Source: Cyclina sinensis (Eukaryota > Mollusca > Bivalvia > Venerida > Veneridae). Taken from it: DNA of 64,000 bases. Both the position numbers and the translations under genes were made by a program. Where the stretch lies: positions 34,751,977-34,815,976 of the forward strand of contig JAAONU010000014.1 in the NCBI GenBank assembly GCA_012932295.1, in the 5' to 3' direction. Within the stretch, counting starts at the first letter, position 1. The number at the start of each line of letters is the position of its first letter. This document shows positions 23,664-33,954 of the stretch, piece after piece. Under the pieces are notes generated by a model. That model did not search any database and was not told where the DNA came from. It was given only the letters and a program-made list of their open reading frames with translations.

Positions 23664-25324
23664 CTATCCCTATTTTTGCCTGGTTCTCATATCTTTCCCA
23701 TTTACTTAATATTGCGGATATATTGAAATAACGCTATTCGGATTCTCTCGGCTATGTCCGACGGTGGATTCAGCAGTAACCCTAGATCTACCTCGACTAT
23801 TCCTGTCTTGAGAATATCGGTTTCTAGGCAACGACGTTGTTCTATAAATGACGGGCACTTAAAGATTATATGATCAAAGGTTTCTATATCACCAGAGTTG
23901 CAGTTGGTACAACGTTTGTCTTGTATATTAAACCTATGGCCCTTTAGCGCCGTACAGTCCAGTTTCATGCGCGTTTACACCTTATCACAGAGTGAGTTAT
24001 TACTGCAAACTTGTAATTTTGCGGGAATATTTTTGTTTGTAACAATATTATGTTTTTCTCTGTATATATTCCATCGATTAGTAAATCTTTCTTTAACCTG
24101 TTTCTAAATGTAACTGTATATTTCTGAGACGCTCGGAAGAGTTTTAGTTATTTCCCCTAATTCACTTCCTGTTTTGGCTAACTTAACGGTCGATGCCTAT
24201 GTGGCTGGGAATCCAAACTTAAGTTATTTTGTAATTATCTCGTTTAAGGGTTCCTATTAGAGCGAGTATGCTAACTACTTTGTCTGGCCTCGTTTTTGTT
24301 TGGCCGGAAGTTAAGGCTTGTAATGAGCTTAAACTATCAGTAAACAGCGCAACATTTTTAATCTTATTTTTCTTGATAAATAATAGTGCCGCGTGTATGG
24401 CTATTAGTTCACATGTGTATATGGATAATCCTGCGTCTAATTTGTATTTATTTCTTTATTTGTCCGTTAGCGGTGTATACTATCATTCCTGCTCCGGCCA
24501 GTTGTCTCTCTGGGTGTTTACTGGGTCTTTACTGCCGTCTGTATAGATTTGCATCGCGTCGCCGTAATTATTATTAATGAATGATTGGACAGTGACTAGA
24601 TTTTGTTTTTTTTTCGCCATTTTTGTTAACTTTGCCAACAAGATGTAAGTCAACTTCCGGTTTTTCGAATTTTGATTTATTGACGTACTTTGGAGGTTGA
24701 ACTTGCGTATCCTCTAATTTGTATTCTTTTACAAGTTTTCGGATTTCTTGCGTGTACGGGAGCTTAAAGGTTTAAAGTCGTGGCGCAAGGAACTTGAACT
24801 TAGGGTGTTCTGTAATTTGATTATTAACCGGAAGTGAGGAGCTGAGTCTAAAGCTTCTTGCCCAATATTTTAACATTGATTGTTCGCGCTGTAGATCTAA
24901 AGTCAATGTTGAGTTCGCGTATTCTTGTAGCAGCCAGTTATGATTTTGAGCGCTTTATTTTGGATGTTTTGTAATTTATCTAATTCTGAATTGCAAGCAG
25001 ATGCATAAGCGGGGCTTCCGTAGTTTATCTTGCTTAATATTAAAGCTTGATATATGTTTTTTAATTGTTTTTTGTTGACCCCTCCCCCCCTAGTCTTTTC
25101 CTCTAGTACATCTGAGTAAGTTTAAATCGGTTTGGCATCTCTTAATCAAATTCTGTATATGACATTTCCAGGATAAATTTTCTTCGAAGTACATGCCCAA
25201 AAATTTTGCCACCCTAGAATACTCTAATTATTTTCTAATTCGCTTGCTCAAACGAAAACAAATTATTTATTCTCTTTAAAAGCTATTAAGCGTACTACAC
25301 AAGGAGACGTAATTAGGATTGGCC

Positions 25325-25562
25325 AATTGCATTGCTTTTATTTTATCGAAAAATACATGAATAAATTCAAACATAAATCATGAAATGGACTCTGCCTCTT
25401 CTCACTTTGAAAGCATCACCTGTTAAAGATAACAGAAAAATATATTTCTGTGAAAATGAGCCTTTACAACAATAAACTGATATGATACCAGTGTACTCAA
25501 GCAAATTGTAGGGGTGGGAGGGATGGGATGAAAAAAGAACATGTGCACCAAGCAATGCAATT
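25325..25562. mobile_element. MITE-like segment with 13-bp inverted ends
   Basis: The ends are 'aattgcattgctt' (25,325-25,337) and its exact inverse complement 'aagcaatgcaatt' (25,550-25,562), enclosing ~210 bp of non-coding DNA. Flanks ggcc and acct do not give an obvious target duplication. Confidence 0.5.
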
Positions 25563-25671
25563 ACCTCTAGTGATTTGAAAACACCTTTCGATACTTATAT
25601 AGAAATCCGATACGCTTAGTGAATGCACGAAAATCTCGTGCAAGACAGTCTGTACACAGTTACTATATTAT

Positions 25672-25815
25672 ATAAATAACACACATTAGCGAGGGTGATA
25701 GAGGATATTGACAACCCGAAAAAAACAATAACACCCTCGGCTGTCGCCTCGGGTGTTATTGTTTTTTGAGGGTTGTCAGTATCCTCTCTCACCCTCGCTG
25801 ATGTGTGTTATTTAT
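25672..25815. repeat. 70-bp-arm palindrome (hairpin)
   Basis: Arms 25,672-25,741 and 25,746-25,815 are inverse complements with fewer than about ten mismatches and a 4-nt loop (tgtc). Key words are 'gcgagggtgatagaggatat' and 'acaataacaccctcgg'. It contains the word 'tagaggatatt' also found at the start of the 14.3/33.2/62.5-kb elements. Confidence 0.9.
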
Positions 25816-26704
25816 TTTATTATACCGAACCATACATGTGATCATGTTATATATACCTTATGCCTGTTTTCGTTTGGTAACGAGTCGAATCAAACCCAGC
25901 TGAACGCTTACAGTCAATATATTCAATAAGCGCCTTCGACGTCATCAGACGCTTGAATTTTCTGCAGGGTGTGCAAAAAAAGAAAAACAAAAAACAATAA
26001 CACCCGGAGGGTTTTTAAAAAAAACAAATGTTACCCTCTGAGCTGATGCAAAATGTAACATTAGTTTTAAAAGCCCGATCGCCTATGGGAATTTAGTATT
26101 GGCAGTTTACGTGAGGTATAATAATACAACATATCTTAATAGCTCCGACAAGAATAAATACATATCTTGATTGCAAAGCTGTAATTTCGGAAAGTTTGCT
26201 TCTAAAGTGGGGTTTGGGTCGACCCCTAGATCTTATCATAAGTACTTGTGTTTTATTCAGATTGATAATAAATCCCCATTTATCACTCCATTTTTCTACC
26301 GAGTCCAGAATTATTTGCGCCTTTTTGACTGCTTCTGTTGGCTTACACGATACTACCCATGCCGCCGAATCGTCCACGAACTGCGAGATTTCTGAATTAA
26401 GTGTAGGGTTTTGAACGTTAGTTTGGCCTATTGATTCTGAAAACGTGTTCATCATTAAACTAAAAATTATGGGTGATAATACTGAGCCTTGTGGGCAACC
26501 GCTGACGGTTTCGACCATATCGGAGTCGTGACCATTGAACCTGACTTGTATTTTTCTAGTGCCTAGAAAGTGGTGTAACCATTCAATTAACCTTATGTGG
26601 AATCCAACTCTTACATATATCGAGGGAGGAAATTTTAACAGCCAAACCCAGGGGCGTACCGCGCAAGTGTTTTTACGATCGTAAGAAGTAGTTAACACTT
26701 ATTT

Positions 26705-29400
26705 CACAATGTGGTTTATTGTTTGGTCGTGTTAGAATCGAAATAATAAGTATCCAGTTGTGGTTTATTGTAGAATAACCCGCGTTTTTCGTTCTTATGC
26801 GAAACAATATATCACTTAGGATATGTCGCCAAACTGTCACTCAGGCTCACAAAAAGTTGAATTCTCGGAAAATTCAATTCCATTTCATTTGAAACATGTC
26901 AAGCATTCCTTTTCAACTGCAAATTCGTACCTCTCATGAAACTTTTTTTAAGAAGAGATGTTTATAAAAAACTCCAGAAAGTGCCTTGTTGATGGCGGTA
27001 TTTAACCAGTGATTGCCATGATATGAACAAAGGACTGACTTTGACTCAGAAAGTGTGTTCATTAACTTTTTCCTCGAATAATTTAAAAAACCTTCAATGC
27101 ATAAGTGAACTACAGTCCGGACACGCAAGTGTGCATGATTACAGAATTTTATGATCTTTAAGCGTGACGTCGAAATTTTGCGAGGATGTTCCATGCGACG
27201 CATCATCTTTATGTGCTGAACACTGTATCATTATTACAGCGCGGACGATGCGATTGTAATATTCTTACCTTCTGAAGCATAACATTGGCAGTGTTTAAGA
27301 ATAAAGAAATAAAACAAATACTTACCTAGTTTGAAATTAGTTTCCACAATAATAAATTGGCAGGTGTTAACCCAATTAAAATGTCCTTTTGTTTTATTAA
27401 TGAAATTTTCGTCTTGAGCACAACTATCACAGAGACTGATGAGAATTTGTTTAAAACATCCGTATATTTAATTTAATGATGACCTTTTTATATTGAGCAC
27501 GCGTTTAAAACTTATTTTCATTTCTCATCACTGTATGCTAGTGTTGTGAATGAAACGCTTTGTCCGTGGCCGGGGTGGTAGACCATTGTCACCTTATTCT
27601 GACGAACTTCCAACACATAACTCGTGCAATAATGCTTTTGTGCCGTACAAAATAAGTGAACAATAAGCAAGTGGCTTTAAGAACAGCGAGTAGCTTTATT
27701 TACATGTATTCAACTCTATTTCTTACGAAATATCTAACATACATGTCCTGGAAAAACATATCAGGTGAAGATCAACCTATCTTGATCAAATGATTTCAGA
27801 GGCCTTTCAATGTCAATAAATGCATCTGCAGTTAATCTAGGGCGTATGAAAGTTATTTAAAATAAAAACTTTCTGTCATTACTATATTTCATGTTTTTAT
27901 CATAGAGTTTACTCCCTTTTCTTTTCCGTTCTGAAAAAAAAGAAAGAAATGGCTCCTCCCATTTTTAATCTTCGGATGTCTTCATGATATTGCCATATAT
28001 AAAGGTTCAAAATCGCCTACAAATGTTAATGGTGTATAGTTGTAAAAATTAAGTGTGCTGTTGTCAATCTGAATGCGTTAACTGATGCAGTTACATAGCT
28101 AAATTCCGTGTCGTACGGTGTAAGACGTGTAACGTACTTTATACCGTCTACATTTGTACATGCCCTACTCGGGGTTTGAAAAGTTGTAAAAATAATCTAC
28201 AATTTATTTTGCTACATATTGTCAGCTTACTTATTAGAAGTAAAAAAGATATGTGTAAAACTGCCATATTCAATATAAAAATTACTAGTACTAGATATAC
28301 CTATCGGAAATGCATTTAGGTTTTAACAAACTTGCATGTCTGGATTTTTGGCAACGAACGGCTTCCATACTAGAGGTCGTATGATACTGTCTTTTAGGTG
28401 CAACAATATCACAATAGTTGTAGCCAGTCAACACTGTCTCGAGATTATCCTCATCAATCACAATGTCATTTTCTCTTCGAGATGTCCAGGATAAAATACA
28501 TTAAACTAGCAGTGAGAGACAAACTTAATTTACACTAGTTATCATTCTGCAGAGTGAGCTCAGACACAAAATATGTCCCTTAGAAAAAAATAATATTGGA
28601 AGGGATATTAACACGAACTAACCTAAAGCCAGACTGCAAACAGACAACGTTCTGTGTATACATGTGTATAGCTTGTACTTGTCAGTAAGAATCATGCCCG
28701 TATGCCTCTTTTATGACTGTCTTATTTGTTTTGTTTTCTTTTAAAAGGACGGTAATTTAAGCTAAAAACGACAAAACACAGATAAGGCAGATTAAAGCTT
28801 TTTTATGAGCTTCAGGACCACAATGGAAATTAGAGAAATCATTTCCTCTTGTTTATGTTATCCCTAATATGGTGGGCATTACATAGTTTCCATTTTTATG
28901 CATGTTATTTGTATACACATGTATCAAGCATCTTGTCAGTGCCATGTTGTGTTTGCTTTAATCAAAATGAATAATAAAATATTAAATTAATGCATAATTT
29001 GTATATGTTTTTTTAATGTTTGGACGAAACATTTTTATCTTCAAATATTTCTCGTCTGCCATGAAACCTGCAGTTATTCAGAAGCCGCTTCTTTCATTTT
29101 TGTATTGATCAACATTTTCAGGAAGCTTTAAAATTGGCAAAATATTCATGACTCATAAGTGACATTTAAAATTAACACGAACTAAAAAGTACAGCTCGGG
29201 TGATAAAATTTTGACACTTTTTATATAAAATAATTCTGATAGAAGTGAACAGATTGTCCATAACTTAATAGGTTTAGATGCATGAATTTACCACATGTTC
29301 TGTCACATCCTGTGTGTTGAGTCTTGTGACAAAGGGATCATGCTTTTTTCCATGTTGATTTATTGACAAACTGTACCATTTGTGATTTAATACATCTTTC
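26705..29400. other. Intron sequence with a repeat fragment
   Basis: At 26,705-26,800, 'gtggtttattg' occurs twice and 'tagaataacccgcgttttt' matches 20.73 kb. The remainder is AT-rich and has no recognised gene. A candidate minus-strand exon at 27.33-27.44 kb was rejected. Confidence 0.4.
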
Positions 29401-29410
29401 CTTATTTCAG

Positions 29411-29475
29411 GCAGGACTTTATTCAAGCTCTCCTTCTAGATTATGATAGTAGAATCCCACCAAACTTTGAAAAAG
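29411..29475 (+). CDS. Cys-loop ligand-gated ion channel, exon 2
   Basis: The acceptor 'ctttccttatttcag' and donor 'AAAAG|gtaagttt' flank 65 bases. With the two bases carried from exon 1a or 1b the peptide is RQDFIQALLLDYDSRIPPNFEK. The YD-x-RI-x-PNF pattern is the conserved start of the mature ligand-binding domain in GABA-A, glycine and invertebrate anion-channel subunits, and in these genes an intron commonly follows just after this motif. The next acceptor site, 'ggcag', would give a stop, so the frame decides the acceptor. The exon ends in phase 1. The rest of the ligand-binding domain and the four membrane segments should lie further downstream but were not found in the window. Confidence 0.75.
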
Positions 29476-29479
29476 GTAA

Positions 29480-31415
29480 GTTTAGAACATAAGCGCATGT
29501 TATTGTACTTATTTTAAGTATTTCTGTCGTGCCACGTTACTATTGATATGTGTTTTAACACTCATTAAACTGTGAAGTGTTTTTACTAATTTTATCAATA
29601 CATCTTCCATGTACACGTTTGTTATACTTTGCTCTTTAATATCTTTAAAATCATTTTCCTATAAGCACTATTTTCAGTATCGTATTAATCACGGTCATGT
29701 TGGTTCAGTGCAAAAGGTATTTGTAAAAGTATTAAAATTTGCTACTTTTCGTTTTGTGTAACAACAACAAAACCAATTCCTGGTTTTTCGCTAAACTTTT
29801 CATAGACTATATGGTCTTTGTCTGTGAAACCTTTTTCTGAACTGTCATTGGTATCCTATTTTCTATGGATAAGTTTCTATGGATAAGAGTTTATACAGTC
29901 TACGTAGCATTATGTGATACGAATATTTATTGATAAAATCTTTGAACAAAACATTACGGATTTACCTTTTTCAAAAAAAAAGAAAGAAAAAAAAAAAGAA
30001 AGAAATAAGTTAAATAAATATTTATTGTCATTTCTTAAATTTGGTATCATTTCGAGGTTCTATTTCAAAGAAACTTCTTCTTTGCTCAGTATTTCCGACA
30101 TAATTTAATTTCACATTTCATTTTCTTGGCGGATGTTTTGTATCAGCTTTTTTAGTATAGTTCAGATAGATATAGCTACGGTAAATAATCAACAACAAAA
30201 AGATATTTGCGGCAGCTACTTCATTAAACTTCAATTACTGTGAGGAGCTGATGAAAATTTTAGTTCGAGCAAAAAACGTCTCTGATTTTTTGAATTGACA
30301 GAAGTCTAAAATTGTGACAATCATTTACAATTGATTGAACGGTTGCTGGTCAGAGATAATGAATAATTGTCAGACAACAGATGGGCCGATAGACAGAAAC
30401 GTTTATTTCAACCATTTGAACATAAAAGCGAATGATGACCCGTGTTTATTATTGTTTTGTTGTTGTTGTAATTGTGCCACTCTTCTTAAGGACCAGGAGG
30501 AATGGAATGAGTACAAAATCACGCGACAGCTTGAAGGGAGCCTGTGTTTGAATTTTGTATCGAGAATTAAAATATGCCAATATTTGTAACAGACAAATGT
30601 GCCAATTTCCCGCTACTTTCAGGGCAGGTGGACGAATAAAAGACATTATTAATGACATTATTAGTCACAGATTATCTTCTCTTCTTATCTTCACTTTAAA
30701 ACGTAATTTGTGAGAAAAAGGTCAAGAATAAATTAATACATTAATTTGTTCTATGCTTTTATTTTGCTGTGCACATCTCTTGTTGAAACAGTCGCAGGAG
30801 ATGAAGGTAACTATTAAGATTCGAAAAAATGTGGGTGGCATCTGCAACCAGTACTTAATATTTGCTAGGCTCTTGCTCATGTACACTTACAAAAAGGAAA
30901 TAGATAATCTCTTAAATCTGATCTTAGAAGTATAAATCCCATCAGGGTATGGTCCGAACCTTTGCTGAAAACAGATGACGTGTACACATGTTGATTATAC
31001 TCTGTTTGACCTAAATTGTGCCGTATCTGTACTTAAAACTAGTGCAATAATGCCAACATCTTCAATTACCTTTGAATGTGTTTACTGTCGAGATTCATTG
31101 AGCGTAGGTCACTCTTGTCATTCACTTGTGCTCTCTCAAATCTGTATAGAGATAACGACTGTTAAATACAAACATTTTAGGTATAGTATAGAATACTGCA
31201 GGATATTTTAAGATGTAATATGGAATTTGATATTATAAGAGCAATAAAAGATGTATAAAACAACCAGAAGAGACGTTTAATTTTGGTTTCTGCCGAATTT
31301 GATAATAAACGTTGAAGAATTAATTTCTATTACAAGACATTTACAATAATATTGTATCTAACGTAGTTTTTATAAAGGTCAAAGGGAATTTAATTTAGTT
31401 CATTAATTAATGTCA
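29480..31415. other. Intron sequence after exon 2
   Basis: I looked for the expected third channel exon (VTV...SI.S..E-type peptide) and did not find it. Poly(A)-rich runs occur near 29,975-30,005. No other feature is supported. Confidence 0.4.
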
Positions 31416-31422
31416 CAAGACA

Positions 31423-31650
31423 TTACCCATACCATGCAGTAGTGTCAATAAAGCCATTACAGTGTAATCTGCTAGCAAAATGTAAAATCCTCTGATTAAA
31501 GTTTTGTTGCAAGTCTGAATCTGGAATATTTAGAAATTTGCCTTTCCGTAAATTAGTCCATGCTTTAATGATTATTCGTAATTGTTGATATCGACAGTAA
31601 TGTAACCAATTGTCCAATCTCTGATTCACAATCAGACTTGTAAGCGCCAT
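31423..31650 (-). CDS. Hypothetical 75-aa ORF
   Basis: An ATG-started frame with protein-like composition (motifs LDNWLHYCRYQQLRIII, FNQRILHFASRLHCNGF). It is complete to a stop but I do not recognise a family and see no decisive promoter or splice site. It is on the strand opposite to the channel gene. It could be a mobile-element fragment. Confidence 0.2.
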   Translation of the reverse strand: MALTSLIVNQRLDNWLHYCRYQQLRIIIKAWTNLRKGKFLNIPDSDLQQNFNQRILHFASRLHCNGFIDTTAWYG

Positions 31651-31654
31651 GTTT

Positions 31655-33160
31655 GATTCTTCTTGTAAGCTCTATCACTTCATTAAGTCTAGCTTTAGAA
31701 GTACTTTCGCAAAGTCACTGTTATTTTGTTTAATTGAAAACGTATCTGTTGACTGTTATTGCCACTATATACATTAGTAGAGGAAACGATCTCACTAGAT
31801 CAGAACGATGATAGTTGGCTTGTGTCAGGTTACATAGACTGTCTAAGGTAATCGCAAATGAAATCACTGGGAAACGATGATCTCCAATAGATGATCCTTG
31901 TCTGATTCAATATTTTGAAAAAAATACACAAATTGTGAAACATTGACAGGAAGAAAAAAAACTTAGAAAAAAAAAATAAATATGACAAGAGTATGTTTTC
32001 CAGTATTCCCTTCGACGGGCGAATTCAGTTTGCCTAGCACCACAGTTATATATAATTCTTGAATCAAACAAGAGTTCAAGAAAATCCTATCTAATATTGT
32101 AATATTAAATCATTCTCAATACTTGAATGTAAAAGTTATACATTCAAAGAAAAAAGAAAAGTAAAACATGACGAAATGGTCAAACCTATTGCGTTATTTT
32201 TAGTTTTCTTACATTAAGTGCAATTTATCTTTGATACAAGCAGTAAATACTTATTATCCTGGATTTCCAGTGCATTTAACTTCTTTAACTCGACACAAAA
32301 TTCTGATGTTTCAGGAAAAAATGTTTTATGAGACTGTTTCAGAAATACTGTCGCTTTAAGCGCATATAGCCTGAACAGAAAAAGTATATAAAATGAAACT
32401 GAAAGAAAGAGATTTCCTTGCGCATACTATCTCAAACGTCTTTCCAATCCAGTTGAATTAGATTAGACAAATTGACATCTGACATATCATCATGTAGATG
32501 TACTTCGATCATGTGCTGTTTACAGAAATTGAAAAGCGACTGTTTTAGTAGTACCTATAAAGTGAGGTAGGACAAGTGAGTCTGACAGACTTACTCGCTA
32601 AATAGGCGAATGAAAAAATCACGAACAAGTCTTTCTTAAAAAGACAGTATAGAGTTTAAAGTGAAAAAGTTTGTATGGATTAAGACTTTGTTGGTTTTGA
32701 ATTAGAAATGTATCATCGTAAGTGCATAGTAAATGAATGAAACAAATTAGCATAAGTTAACTATATGAAAATGTAAATTTCTAAGAACATTTACCTTTGA
32801 CAAACGCAGTGAATGTAAAAGAGATATATAAACGAAAGGACAATTTTGTGAAAGTGGAAGTAAGCACATAATATATTGCGGCCAATATATCCATATTCAA
32901 CCTTTTTTTTTAAATTCCTTTATCAACTTTGTAATTCATCACAAAGAGAGCTAGCAAAAAATATCTTTTTATGGAACACGATTTTACGAATTCTTATATC
33001 CTGCCTTTTGACTTGTTCTTTTCGTTATGCTTTTGTCGTACATGTCTACCATTACAGGCTTAAGATAATCAAGAGTGTGTTCTAGGACGAATCCATATAT
33101 TGTAAACTAGAAATACACTAAAGGAAAGAAACGATGTGGCTCTATATAAAATTTGATTAT
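31655..33160. other. Gene-free stretch
   Basis: AT-rich sequence with nothing recognised. A short inverted pair (gtgagtctgacagacttac) occurs near 32,577. Confidence 0.45.
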
Positions 33161-33163
33161 ATA

Positions 33164-33952
33164 GAGGATATTTGTTTGTTTTTGTGGAAGATGAGAATTT
33201 ATTTCATCGAGTGAACACAGCGCAGCCACTCGTGAAAATATCAACATATGGTGTTCACGAGATGAAATAAATTCCCATCTTCCACTAAAAAACAAACAAA
33301 TTTTCTTTTTATTTTATGCCAACACGTCAAAAATGGGGTTTTTTTAATGATATTTTTAATCAGGGCCTTCAATAAATTCCCCATGGTTAGCCCCAAATCT
33401 GTTAATGCGTACTTTGGTTACTCCGCACAAAAAAAATGCAGACAATCTCCAATAAATATGATAACTTTACTTCTGCTGAAATAAACTGAATACACTTTCA
33501 TCAAATAACATTTATTTTTGTCTACACAGTTTATCAATATTTATTGATTTTTTGCCATACATACTTTAATTATAAAAGCGGATTAATACCGAGTAATATT
33601 CAATAAATTGAATTGAAAGTCGGCCATATTGGATATTGTCCATGTGAGTTATGTAAACAAATCAGACATTTTAAATAATTTATGGCGAATTTCATCATTG
33701 TTCACAACTAGTTAGGCTCAGGAATTCAATATTATAATTGGATTTAACAAGGTAAATAAATTTCACTCGCTGTCACAGTCTGAAATACAGCGGATTCTCT
33801 TGTGGTGGGGAAATTCCTGAAGTTTCATCAAGCAGTAGTTCCGGCACAAACAGTGTATTATCAAAATGGTAATTAACTGATTCAAAACAGTGTATTATCA
33901 CTTTTATCTCACTGATATTTCCCTATATTTCATTGGTAGGCATAAAATAAAA
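33164..33952 (+). mobile_element. Hairpin-bearing ~0.8-kb repeat element, copy B
   Basis: Same borders as copies A and C: 'tagaggatatttgtttg' at the start and 'ggcataaaataaaa' at the end. The left palindrome arm is shortened: after 'gagtgaacac' it jumps to 'agcgcagccactcg', losing ~25 bp that copies A and C keep, while the right arm is complete. The body is nearly identical to copy C. The flanks of B and C differ, so these are separate insertions and not one segmental duplication. Confidence 0.85.
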
Positions 33953-33954
33953 TG

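Larger units (their letters stand above)
25225..26150. mobile_element. Insertion within the retrotransposon RT domain
   Basis: The RT reading is interrupted between ITALQSR (~26,170) and VAKFLG (~25,220) by ~0.9 kb with no RT similarity. The insert contains a hairpin (25,672-25,815), a second partial 'aacaataacaccc' segment near 26,003, and a smaller bracketed element (25,325-25,562). Exact borders and target duplication could not be fixed by eye. Confidence 0.7.
23702..26698 (-). pseudogene. Decayed RNase-H-bearing non-LTR retrotransposon (Jockey/I-like)
   Basis: Read on the minus strand, a 201-codon frame (26,698-26,093) carries RT motifs B (GCPQGSVLSP) and C (QFVDDSAAW). After an inserted block the RT thumb resumes at about 25,220 with VAKFLGMYFEENLSWKCHI, LILSKINYGSPAYASAC and NSELDKLQNIQNKALKI. 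An RNase H domain follows at about 24,560-24,150 (IYTDGSKDP, the Glu in YTCELIAIHAALL, the Asp in FTDSLSSLQAL, a weak PSHIGI-like end). Last comes a zinc-knuckle C-terminus (CTNCNSGDIETFDHIIFKC) stopping at 23,702. Several frameshifts and stops interrupt it. The endonuclease, ORF1 and RT motif A are absent, so it is 5'-truncated and dead. Confidence 0.9.

Noticed and set aside
24268..24577. 92- and 63-codon plus-strand ORFs.
   Set aside because: They are antisense to the RNase H domain of the minus-strand retrotransposon.
27326..27437. Possible minus-strand exon with a ctaggtaagt donor.
   Set aside because: On careful translation the only long frame ends in a stop (TAG) at the donor and the peptide has no coding character.
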